This document shows positions 49,012 through 60,200 of a DNA stretch of 64,000 bases, in pieces (within the stretch, counting starts at the first letter, position 1; each line of letters starts with the position of its first letter). Location: the NCBI GenBank assembly GCA_032718475.1, contig JAUCBJ010002187.1, positions 46,811-110,810 of the forward strand, read 5' to 3'. A program made the position numbers and the translations under genes. Under the pieces are notes generated by a model. It did not search any database, had not been told where the DNA came from, and saw nothing but the letters and a program-made list of their open reading frames with translations. The DNA is from Nemertoderma westbladi. Its lineage: Eukaryota; Xenacoelomorpha; Nemertodermatida; Nemertodermatidae.

Positions 49012-49330
49012 AAAGGTTTTCTGAAATCGACAAAGCTAAGAAACACAGGAAGGCTCTTTGCTTTGACATAATTCCTTCTACCAAACTCCACAGCTCAAGT
49101 ATCTGAGCTATTAATTGTTCATCCATTTGGTCGAAATCCATTTTGGCTTTTACACAGTAGTTTCTCTATATGAGGTCTAACTCTATATCGAAAAATTTTG
49201 TTGTATACCATTTTGGCATCTACTACAAGGAAACTGATTCCACCATAGTTTGTTGGTATACAGAAGTCTCCTTTATTGGGAAAAGGCTTTAGTTGACTTC
49301 TAGTCACAATTATTGGCTTTGAAAGTTTCA
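49012..49330 (-). pseudogene. LINE A, 5' part (RT fingers, FVDFRK motif)
   Basis: The minus strand reads PNKGDFCIPTNYGGISFLVV, then VRPHIEKLL, SQNGFRPNG, a disrupted LIAQILEL with LVEGI, and after a frameshift SFVDFRKPFHSIHPKGKM, running directly into the 41-bp array. This is the start of a non-LTR reverse-transcriptase domain (fingers and first palm motif, with Asp of VDF). Its continuation is at 35130-35330. Confidence 0.88.
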
Positions 49331-50298
49331 GATATCACCCCAGATAAACTATTTATGGTCAATGTCAAAGGCTCCATCTGCCACAGGCAGGGCCAGGCCA
49401 GGCCATACAACCATCAAAGCTTGCACAGCACAAGCCTAGACTGTTGCTAACTTAGGACTTCCAACAGATTTCGGGCACCATAAGTTCAACAAACTCCCGC
49501 TAGGCAAGCTAGGGCTAGAGGGCTATAATCAATGTATAAAAATTAATAATTATCTTTAACCTCTTTAATAATATTATGAATTCGTCCATGCTGAAACTTG
49601 ACACATATACACTAGACCAATAAATGTATTTTTGTGTGGGAGCTGATCAGTCTGTAGTTCTTTAGTTTGCCGCTAGGTTGTTTATTGGTGGTTTACTGTA
49701 ACATTTAGCAGTTTAGTGGACTGTCACGGTATGCTAGGAATTATAGTATACCAAATGTATAGCAAATGAGATATAATTCCGGCCGGAACATTTTCCTCAT
49801 TGCTCATTGTGGGCACATCTTGTGCATTATGGAATAGAGCAAGCTCTGTACACCACGGACTCGCTATACTTGTCGACACTACTGACTGGCAGCCACTGGT
49901 AGTTTTGGTCGATCGTCAGTTCTTGACGAAAGAAAACCTCCATACGCCAACACCACCAGGCTTACAGATTGGCCTTTGGAAAATGCCGGAAGACCTAATG
50001 ATACTTTTTTTTACTTTCTAACTTTGGGCCTTTACTGCATAAGTCAGCAGTGCAAAATATGGTTGGGCTTGAGGTAGGGCATTAGAGACAGCGCTCTACA
50101 TAAACATAAGTGTGTTATATACCGGTACTATATTCGCATTTTTAGTTAGGAAAGAGCTTAATATTGCTATCAAGTTTAACTGATAGTAAACAAACCTTCG
50201 CGCAGCATGTGATATAACGTGTCTTATGTTAAGTGTCAACTCGAAAGAATTATAAGCAAAATTTAACCAGATGTCCCCTAATCACTTTACCACCTAGA
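49331..50298. other. Intergenic, nothing recognised
   Basis: It may contain more decayed LINE A 5' sequence just beyond 49330. ATAATTCCGGCCGGAACA near 49770 resembles the hAT subterminal motif of intron 1, but no full element is visible. Confidence 0.4.
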
Positions 50299-50499
50299 CG
50301 CAATCTAGCGGCAGAATGGAGAACTGCAGACCGATCACCAAAACCTTGTGATGACACGTGGAACATAGAGGATAATATGCAATAAAGCATTGTAATCCCT
50401 CTTCTCCATATCTTGAGCATTGAAATTAGTATTTCTTTTTCTATCACTACCGGCTGACCGGTACCTTAAATATTGTATTTTTATTGTACATTTTATATT
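50299..50499. repeat. Direct repeat (left) flanking LINE B2
   Basis: About 200 bp starting CGCAATCTAGCGGCAGAATG and ending ATTTTATATT is repeated at 51818-52014 with a few substitutions and a small gap. The two copies bracket the LINE fragment 50500-51790 like terminal repeats, although this LINE class does not normally carry LTRs. Confidence 0.9.
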
Positions 50500-51790
50500 G
50501 ACAGACTGCTACAGACTATTGAGAGACTGCTCCGTGGAAATCAGAATGGGTTCCGTAAAGGTCGTGGGACCATGGAACCCATTTTGGCACTTAGAAGGAT
50601 AATTGAAGAGTTATCAAAAAAGAAAGACAGGCATCTGGCTGTTATCTTTGTTGACTTCTTCAAGGCCTTTGATTCAGTCTCTCGCTCACGTATGTTCAGC
50701 ATACTTTCATTATATGGGATTCCTGATGAAAATATTTCAGCAATCAGATCAGTATACGATGGTTCAACAACATTTGTGTCTACTGTTGACGGTGACACAG
50801 AACCATTTGAAGTGTTATGGGGCGTCCTCCAGGGAGACACACTTGCACCATTCTTGTTCATAATTGTGGTTGACTATGTTCTATGCATGTCCTTAGATCA
50901 TCATAATGATGATGGGGTGATGATAACTCCACCTACTGGCTCCAGAAGTCGAGGAAATCCTGCCAAGTACCTAACTGATCTAGACTATAGGAGTACTCTC
51001 AGAATCACTAGAGGGAGCCCAACGGCTCCACAGCTCATTAGAACATGCTGCTTCTAGTGTTGGTCTTTTTATTAACTCCAGAAAGACCAAAATTTTGACA
51101 GTTAACTTTGAAAGTCCTCAGCAAGTCTCTGATCGGATGATCATAAGCTCAAAGGATGGTATGCTTGAGCATGTGGACGACTTCTGTTACCTGGGATCAT
51201 GGATCCGGAAGTCAGGCGAGGACCTTCGAATACGTAAGGGAAAGGCATGGGCAGCCTTGAATAGGCTTTCCAGGATTTGGAAGTCACCGAGAATTAATCG
51301 GAAACTTAAGGTCCGATTATTTAGACCAGCAGTAGTTCCAGTACTCCTCTATGGGAGTCCATGCTGCTGGGCTCTAACTGCTGAGGACACCAAATGTCTG
51401 GATGGCACATTCACAAGAATGCCACGCCGGGTTCATTGTGTCAAGTACAATGCACACATCTCCAACCAGACACTATATAACATTGGAGGTTCCCCCAAGC
51501 TTGACACTAGAACAAAATCGCCTCCGCTTTGCAGGACATTGCTTTCGCCGTGAGGATCAGCCAGTGCATAATCTTGTACTTTGGCAGCCTCATGGAGTGA
51601 ATAAGCATGGTGGACAGCCCATGACTTTCTTGAGACGCATCTTAAAGGACACTGGCCTTGAAGATGCGGATGATCTAGCAAATATCATAGGTGATAGGGA
51701 GTTGTGGTGGCGCAATTTTGTCGACAAGCCGGCACAGCATTCTTAAAAATGCAGCTGCAATGCAGCATGCCGATCCTAGTAGTAGTAGTA
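50500..51790 (+). pseudogene. LINE fragment B2: RT domain with catalytic-loop deletion
   Basis: The plus strand reads LLRGNQNGFRKGRGTMEPIL, then VIFVDFFKAFDSVSRSRMF, GVLQGDTLAPFLFIIVVDYV and LTDLDY, then jumps directly to the region encoding SESLEGAQ. About twenty bases including the ADD of YADD are missing, and the frame shifts. After that VNFESPQQVSDR through RLRFAGHCFRRE matches fragment B1 closely, with further small frameshifts near 51355 and 51490. The 3' tail ends in (TAG)n near 51776. It is a dead copy of the same family as B1. Confidence 0.9.
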
Positions 51791-51817
51791 TGAGGAGGTT
51801 TTTACTTTCAGACATTT

Positions 51818-52014
51818 CGCAATCTAGCGGCAGAATGGAGAACTGCAGACCGATCACCAACGCCTTGTGATGACACGTGGAACATAGAGGATAATATGCA
51901 ATAAAGCTAAGCCCTCTTCTCCATATCTTGAGCATTGAAATTAGTACTTCTTTTTCTATCACTACCGGCTGACCGGTACCTTACATATTGTCTTTTTATT
52001 GTAGATTTTATATT
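51818..52014. repeat. Direct repeat (right) flanking LINE B2
   Basis: Second copy of the repeat at 50299-50499, in the same orientation, differing by scattered substitutions and a deletion of about six bases near 51916. Confidence 0.9.
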
Positions 52015-53819
52015 ATCAAGTATCTACAAAAGGGGTAATTTCTTAATTAAGAAATAGGGGCTAAATGTGGCCTTCTCGAGCAATACAGCAATATCAGGCA
52101 TGGGCATGTCAGTATGTTTAATGTATATATACAGGCATAATCATATGTATAACAGTATGTTATTACATTGCCTATTACCTATTGCGTTTTGAATTTGGGT
52201 ACCGGTAATGAAAACTGCAAACTATAATTGTACCTTCCTGGACTAAAGTTACTAAACAAAATAAAACCTGAATAATCATTGAAAGCAAAAACATGGGAAC
52301 ACCTACAGTTGACAGTAATGTAATAAGACGACTAAAAAGTATTGCGTTGTGATTTATGCGATAAGAAGTATTCAAGACTGCAAGAACAAGAACCGGGCGA
52401 CAAAAATTAATATAAAGAGAAACGACAGCCAGACAGCGACACTATGCACTAAACCATTAAACCTGCAAAGCAAAAGATTGTACCACCGGTAGACGTACTC
52501 AAATTTATAAAGACTAATTATATTCAATATTCCAATCTACATTACCGGTACTGCATTAACTCCATGTAAAATAAGATCTGGCAGTCTGGAATAAAAGGAA
52601 CTTCTTCGAGTTACCAATATTCCATTCTCATTGACTGATTGACTCTGTGTCAAACAGGAATAACGTGATTGTTGCTGCTTAGTTATAGTTGGTAGTAGCA
52701 GCTTTCACGAACCACATTAATTGCTTTCCACAAAATGAAAAAAGGTAACTGGAAAAACACCACGACAAGTACGGTACCCAGGTACCGGTACGGCTGAACG
52801 GCAGTACGTACGGTACGGTCACGGTACCCCTCTGCCCGTTTGTTTAGGTATGTACCTTACAGCCTTACTGCAGCACTGTCTTACCTACATACCGGTACAT
52901 ATTAAAATTAGGCCTACCTACATACTTATACTTGGGTAGGCCTACTTATTTTTGTTTGTGATGTAAGTGTTAAAACTTAAAAGATTAGGGCCTAATGTCG
53001 TTTTTATAAAATTGACGTGTGTCAAAGTAATTATTCCCCTAACTTCTGAACTCACCATTACAATTTCGATTATATCACAAATCGAATGCATGTTAAATGT
53101 CGATATCCCGATATCGGTAGGCCTACCAGGTCAGCAAATCAGCAATTAATTACCAAACACGGTTTCGTTTACTGGTTTAGTTGAAATTTATCAGCTTTCA
53201 GCAGTTCAAGCTTTACACTTCTGTCTGTACCAGTACCTGGTACTTTATGTTGTTGTCTGTAGTTCGGCTGTTCTGTTCGGTACAGTAGTACCGGTAGTAT
53301 TGGAGGTAAACTGGCAGACTGGAGCTCTACAACCAAACAACTGTTAATGCAGCGCAGGGGTGTCAGACCGCAGGACTGTAGTCGTAGCGTCGTAGGCCTA
53401 CAGGCCTATACAGCTAGGCCTATATCTTTATTCAGTTATCGCTTCTTTGTCGGCGATATAAAGTAGAAGCGCTGATTACTGGATTACAACCAATTATACT
53501 GAATTAACTGATTAAATAATTTCTCCATATATCATACAAACAGTCTAGCAGCTCCAGTTAAAAAATAGGCTTATTACAGAATGCAGGTTGCAGATACCTA
53601 GTGCTGTAGGCCTACTACAGTACAGCTGTACCGGTATAGCTGTGAAGTGTGAACAACTAACAGCTGAACAGTAACAGTACCGGTAAGTTATTACTTGTAC
53701 AGTATGGCAGTACAGTATATGGTATTGAAGCTTTGACCGGAAGTCAGGTAGGCCTAATTGATAGATTGATTTTTTTAACACTATAAGTAACGTACAAAGT
53801 TTACAGCATCATTAATAAA
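52015..53819. other. Intergenic, rich in TACCGGTA-type motifs
   Basis: No gene was recognised. Palindromic ACCGGT/GGTACC-type motifs are dense, especially 52770-52900 and 53220-53310. Confidence 0.5.
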
Positions 53820-54025
53820 AGAAGGTGGATTGGACAAAGAAAACATGGACAATGGACAGACCAATCACGGGCGATTTGTGTCACACAGCATGTCCACCTT
53901 TTTCAGCTTTTGTTGTACACCATTTTCAAATTTGAATAAGGTGGACTGGGTTGAGAAAGAACAGGCCATGAATTGACCAATCAGACTGATTTGAACATTA
54001 TAGCAGCTCTGTCCACGTTTTTCAA
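53820..54025. repeat. Two diverged direct repeats of about 90 bp
   Basis: AAGGTGGATTGGACAAAGAA... (53822) and AAGGTGGACTGGGTTGAGAA... (53938) share GACCAATCA and a closing GTCCACnTTTTTCA. Each copy starts AAGGTGGA and ends with the near-inverse TCCACCTT or TCCACGTT, so each could also be a small foldback. Confidence 0.6.
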
Positions 54026-54949
54026 AAAATTTCAGAAGGTTTTTATGGATTATTATTGTTATTATTATCCCATACTTACTGTGACCAACCGAAGTTGTCG
54101 AAATAGGCCTAGTTCAATAATATGGGGCGAGCCACGAAGTCTGTGAGCTGAGCCTTACAGCCTTTAGCATCAATATTGGAACGTCAATATTCTAACTCAT
54201 TACAGTATACAGTTAATTATAATAACTACCTATTGTACTGTGGGGGAAATATAATATGCTTTATTTACCGTTCATCCCGAGAGCTGTTATTAAACGACCG
54301 AGCGCAGCGAGGGAGGTAAATAAGTCCCCATATTTTGGGAGTGGCGGTCTGAAACCCTAATTCAAAGTGGAAATGGAGGCCCAAAACCTTAATTGAAACT
54401 GTCATATGTAACTCCAACCTTAAATATTTTGGATCCTAAATTCCTCAAAATTTCTTAAATTAGAGCATCGGGACTTTAAGGTTATAGGGTTACTAATGAG
54501 AGTTTTAATTAGGGTTTGGGCCTGACCAACTAACCCAACCACAAAAATAAACCAATAAATCCAAGTTAAAGTGCTGTACGGTACGCTAGACATAATAAAT
54601 AATAATAATAAAATAAACTTGTATAGCGCCAAATTTACAATAATAAAACAGTACGCTAAGGCGCTTAAGTCACTATCTAGAGATATTGGGGTTATCCATA
54701 CACTGTAACATAATAATAGATAGAATAATAGAGTAGGATAGAGTAGGAATAGATAGAATAATAGAATAGGATATAGACCTACTATTATTATACTGTAAGT
54801 CTATAGGGGGGCAATCCGCGCGGGGGGGGGGGGGGGGTAGATACGCATAGGACACCGGCAGCATTCTTAATGCAGCTGCAAATATGCAAATAGTGTACAA
54901 TAGGAATCGCGTAATTTTCTTGAAATTAATATCTCACATATCTCTCCAA
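54026..54949. other. Intergenic with short simple repeats
   Basis: It contains AATAATA and ATAGATAGAATAATAGA-type simple repeats (54590-54790), a G tract at 54821-54837, and near 54858-54880 a short match (GCAGCATTCTTAATGCAGCT) to the 3' tail of the LINE B family, probably a tiny LINE relic. Confidence 0.55.
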
Positions 54950-54992
54950 ACCACGTACGCGTTTCGACCTTACTGGGTCTCATCAGCGTGGT
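54950..54992 (-). ncRNA. Type I minimal hammerhead ribozyme motif
   Basis: On the minus strand the order is ACCACG, CUGAUGA, GACC-CAGUAA-GGUC, GAAA, CGCG, UA, CGUGGU. Every core position is present (CUGANGA, GAAA, and UH with H = A). Stem I (ACCACG with CGUGGU, 6 bp) and stem II (GACC with GGUC) pair perfectly, and stem III is the very short palindromic form. Cleavage would fall after GUA, between 54956 and 54955. Minimal hammerheads with a self-complementary stem III are known from Penelope-like elements and animal retrozymes, so this probably marks a relic of one. Self-cleavage is inferred. Confidence 0.8.
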
Positions 54993-55538
54993 GTCGGATT
55001 CGACCGCCAACATTTCGCTTGCCAACACATTGTTACTATCAATAATAAAAAATTTACAAAGACGTACTTTAAATAAAATAATATACTTACAGGAAGATAA
55101 TTACATAAGCATCGATTTCAAAGTACAGTAGAAGAAAATACAGTATGTCGAAAAAAGTACAATATATTAATAAAAATATTAAATAATAAGACAAATAAAT
55201 TAATTTACGGTGCTAAACAAGTCTAATAAATCATACAATTGTCGAGTTATTATGTTACAGTGTATGGATAACCTCATGAGGTGCCTGTCTCGTTTCCATG
55301 AGGGTCCAAAAATTAGTTTCTATCGACACCGTTATAATAGAGATTAATAGTTTAAAACGATCGAGTTAAAAAGGTTGGGTTAATACGTATTGTGGTAATT
55401 AGTTAAAAACGAATTATCAGTACGTTAGTTAAAAGATAATTATCAGATAAAAACCAGAGTAGGGCAAACTGCAAAGTGAAATTATTTAAAAATATGCAAA
55501 GATTGAGTAAGATAAGATGAGGTAGATAAAGTTTGTTT
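54993..55538. other. Probable 3' UTR of LINE C or flank of the hammerhead relic
   Basis: AT-rich sequence downstream (minus strand) of the LINE C stop codon. No further motif was recognised. Confidence 0.4.
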
Positions 55539-55757
55539 TCAAATGTCATTATCCATCCGGGTGGTTAGAACATACTTTTTATGATTGTGTTTGAAAGAGA
55601 CCAGGTTTTGAGAGCATTGGATATCTGCAGGTAGTTTGCTCAATAACTTGGGCCCCATGTAGCTGAAACTCAACTGGCCTGTTAGCTCGCTCCATAACTT
55701 GGGACCCATGTAGCTGAAACTCAACTGGCCTGTCAGTTCGCTCCATAACTTGGGACC
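55539..55757 (-). pseudogene. LINE C, extreme C-terminus plus two array units
   Basis: The minus strand passes from two 51-bp units (TGQLSFSYMGPKL) into LPADIQCSQNLVSFKHNHKK and ends DNDI with a stop at 55539. W/L-x-x-LP-x-x-I followed by S-F-K is the usual C-terminal signature of CR1/Jockey-type reverse-transcriptase ORFs, so this is the natural end of the LINE whose main body lies at 62358-64000. Confidence 0.8.
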
Positions 55758-57245
55758 TTGGGACATCTGTAATTAATACTGGCCAATCATAATTAGGCAA
55801 ATAATCGAACAGAAGTGTTATTAGTTAGTAGCTCTCCCCCTTTGTTACCAGTAAGCCAATCCCATGTACTTTTACTATATATTTAATAGGTTGCCCAGTA
55901 ATTCTTAACTCCCGTTTGTTATTTTGGTTCCCCATTATTGTGGTAAGTAAACCTGTTCCCTTTATCAACATGCTTGATATACTGTAATAATGTAAAGGTA
56001 ATGTACTGTAGGCTAGGTGAGATAAATAATGACAACATAAAACTACTGTAATAACTTAAGGAACTACATTATGTAGGCATACTTATAGTATGTAGGCACC
56101 CCCCCCCCCCCCCCCCCACCCGTAGTTTTAGCCCCTGTACAGTAGTACTCATTTCCCAAAGTTATTACAGTACATAGTTTTATGTTGTCATTATTTATCT
56201 CACCTGGCCTACAGTACAGTACCAATACATATTATAAATCATGTGGCATTTTTATTAAATTGTACGTGTGTATGGTGATATTTTCACACGTTTTCTTAGG
56301 CTTCCAGGTTGAATTTGTTTAATTCGCTATAAAACGCCATTAAAAAGTCTACTGATATACTGTAGCTGTTAATTACCGGTAACTGCTACAGTAGGCCCTA
56401 CACTTATTAATGGTAAAAAAATCTTACAGACAAAATACATCAAAGGCATACATTTTATGAGATGCATCAACATAATTTCAATGTTTTTTTTTACTATATT
56501 CTAGAATATTAATTCGCTTTTTTGCGATAATAATTAATAAAATATATATAAACTAATAATAAAAATATATATAATAATAAAATAATAAAATATCATAAAA
56601 AATAATAAACCATCAATAATAATTAATAAGATTAATTAAATTAATTAAAAGCTTGAAATTAATATTTAGATAATAAAATCATCAGAACTATAACGATTTA
56701 CGTCTGAAATTGCGTGCTCTTGAATTATATCTGAACATTTTTTTGGGGAAATTGAAAATGGTTTTCATATTAGATTCGGAATATCAAGTATATTAAAAAA
56801 AAAAAATAAAATGGACTCGTTTTAACAATTGTAAACTGTTAAAACTATGTAAACTGTAGCGAAATAATAAAAAAAATAAAAATTATGCGGTAAACATTCG
56901 TATAACATTCGTAAAACATTCGTAACGCATTCGTATAGCGTGGGAAACATTCGTATATAACATGCGGCACGCATTCGTATAGGTTGCGGGAAACATTCGT
57001 ATAAGATTAGGGACGCATTCGTATAGTGTTCGGGAAACATTCGTATAAGATTAGGGGCGCATTCGTAGAATGTGCGGGATTCGAATACGGTTCGTATTAG
57101 ATTCGATATGCGAATAAAGGATGCGTATTTGGTTCGGTTTTCGAATTCGTATCGCATGGTTCATCTATGTAACATTTCAGAATGCGTTACGAATGCGTGA
57201 AATATGCGCCATCCCATGCGTTACGAATGCGGATTTTTTACTGGG
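55758..57245. mobile_element. Unclassified insertion within the 51-bp array
   Basis: About 1.5 kb of unrelated AT-rich sequence separates two array units at 55757 from the main array starting at 57246. It includes a C tract (56100-56117), a diverged shared-module copy (minus strand, near 55910-55970), and a cluster of more than ten CATTCGTAT-type motifs (56890-57160) with AATGCGTTACGAATGCG copies near 57180-57230. No transposase was found. Classification as a mobile element is an inference from its position. Confidence 0.45.
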
Positions 57246-60200
57246 AACTTGGGACCCATGTAGCTGAAACTCAACTGGCCTGTCATACAGGTAGTTCGCT
57301 CCATAACTTGGGACCCATGTGGATATCTGCAGATAGTTCGCTCAATAACTTGGGAACCATGAAGCTGAAACTCAACTGGCCTGTCAGTTCGCTCCATAAC
57401 TTGGGACCCATGTAGCTGAAACTCAACTGGCCTGTCATACAGGTAGTTCGCTCCATAACTTGGGACCCATGTGGATATCTGCAGATAGTTCGCTCAATAA
57501 CTTGGGAACCATGAAGCTGAAACTCAACTGGCCTGTCAGTTCGCTCCATAACTTGGGACCCATGTAGCTGAAACTCAACTGGCCTGTCAGTTCGCTCCAT
57601 AACTTGGGACCCATGTAGCTGAAACTCAACTGGCCTGTCAGTTCGCTCATAACTTGGGACCCATGTAGCTGGAACTCAACTGGCCTGTCAGATCGCTCCA
57701 TAACTTGGGACCCATGTAGCTGAAACTCAACTGGCCTGTCATACAGGTAGTTCGCTCCATAAATTGGGACCCATGTAGCTGAAACTCAACTGGCCTGTCA
57801 TACAGGTAGTTCGCTCCATAACTTTAGCACCATGTAGCTGAAACTCAACTGGCCTGTCATACAGGCAGTTCGCTCCATAACTTCGGACCCATGTGGATAT
57901 CTGCAGGTAGTTCGCTCCATAACTTGGGACCCGTAGCTGAAACTCAACTGGCCTGTCATACAGGTAGTTCGCTCCATAACTTGGGACCCATGTAGCTGAA
58001 ACTCAACTGGCCTGTCAGTTCGCTCCATAACTTGGGACCCATGTAGCTGAAACTCAACTGGCCTGTCAGTTCGCTCCATAACTTGGGACCCATGTAGCTG
58101 AAACTCAACTGGCCTGTCAGTTCGCTCCATAACTTGGGACCCATGTAGCTGGAACTCAACTGGCCTGTCAGTTCGCTCCATAACTTGGGACCCATGTAGC
58201 TGAAACTCAACTGGCCTGTCAGTTGGCTCCATAACTTGGGACCCATGTAGCTGAAACTCAACTGGCCTGTCAGTTCGCTCCATAACTTGGGACCCATGTA
58301 GCTGGAACTCAACTGGCCTGTCAGATCGCTCCATAACTTGGGACCCATGTAGCTGAAACTCAACTGGCCTGTCATACAGGTAGTTCGCTCCATAAATTGG
58401 GACCCATGTAGCTGAAACTCAACTGGCCTGTCATACAGGTAGTTCGCTCCATAACTTTAGCACCATGTAGCTGAAACTCAACTGGCCTGTCATACAGGCA
58501 GTTCGCTCCATAACTTGGGACCCATGTGGATATCTGCAGGTAGTTCGCTCCATAACTTGGGACCCGTAGCTGAAACTCAACTGGCCTGTCATACAGGTAG
58601 TTCGCTCCATAACTTGGGACCCATGTAGCTGAAACTCAACTGGCCTGTCAGTTCGCTCCATAACTTGGGACCCATGTGGATATCTGCAGGTAGTTCGCTC
58701 CATAACTTGGGACCCGTAGCTGAAACTCAACTGGCCTGTCATACAGGTAGTTCGCTCCATAACTTGGGACCCGTAGCTGAAACTCAACTGGCCTGTCATA
58801 CAGGTAGTTCGCTCCATAACTTGGGACCCATGTAGCTGAAACTCAACTGGCCTGTCAGTTCGCTCCATAACTTGGGACCCGTAGCTGAAACTCAACTGGC
58901 CTGTCATACAGGTAGTTCGCTCCATAACTTGGGACCCATGTAGCTGAAACTCAACTGGCCTGTCAGTTCGCTCCATAACTTGGGACCCATGTAGCTGAAA
59001 CTCCACTGGCCTGTCATACAGGTAGTTCGCTCCATAACTTGGGACCCATGTAGCTGAAACTCCACTGGCCTGTCAGTTCACTCCATAACTTGAGACCCAT
59101 GTAGCTGGAACACAACTGACCTATCAGTTCGCTCCATAACTTGGGACCCATGTAGCTGAAACTCAACTGGCCTGTCAGCTCGCTCCATAACTTGGGACCC
59201 ATGTAGCTGAATCTCAACTGGCCTGTCAGGTCGCTCCATAACTTGAGACCCATGTAGCTGGAACTCAACTGGCCTGTCAGTTCGCTCCATAACTTGAGAC
59301 CCATGTAGCTGGAACTCAACTGGCCTGTCAGTTCGCTCCATAACTTGGGACCCATGTAGCTGAAACACAACTGACCTATCAGTTCGCTCCATAACTTGGG
59401 ACCCATGTAGCTGAAACTCAACTGGCCTGTCAGCTCGCTCCATAACTTGGGACCCATGTAGCTGAATCTCAACTGGCCTGTCAGGTAGCTCCATAACTTG
59501 GGACCCATGTAGCTGAAACTCAACTGGCCTGTCATACAGGTAGTTCGCTCCATAACTTGGGACCCATGTGGATATCTGCAGGTAGTTCACTCCATAACTT
59601 GGGACCCATGCAGCTGAAACTCAACTGGCCTGTTATACAGGTAGTTCGCTCCATAACTTGGGACCCATGTAGCTGAAACTCAACTGGCCTGTCAGTTCGC
59701 TCCATAACTTGAGACCCATGTAGCTGGAACTCAACTGGCCTGTCAGTTCGCTCCATAACTTGGGACCCATGTAGCTGAAATTCAACTGGCCTGTCAGTTC
59801 GCTCCATAACTTGGAACCCATGTAGCTGAAACTCAACTGGCCTGTCAGTTCGCTCCATAACTTGGGACCCATGTAGCTGAAATTCAACTGGCCTGTCAGT
59901 TCGCTCCATAACTTGAGACCCATGTAGCTGGAACTCAACTGGCCTGTCAGTTCGCTCCATAACTTGGGACCCATGTAGCTGAAATTCAACTGGCCTGTCA
60001 GTTCGCTCCATAACTTGGAACCCATGTAGCTGAAACTCAACAGGCCTGTCAGTTCGCTCCATAACTTGGAACCCATGTAGCTGAAACTCAACTGGCCTTT
60101 CAGGTCGCTCCATAACTTGGGACCCATGCAGCTGAAACTCAACTGGCCTGTTATACAGGTAGTTCGCTCCATAACTTGGGCCCCATGTAGCTGAAACTCA

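Noticed and set aside
35638-49091. Dozens of 60-110-codon ORFs with DGVERISTILPLGWMEWK-type repeats
   Set aside because: They all lie in the 41-bp array, and each is the same unit read through three successive frames; only the LINE edges carry real, dead coding signal.
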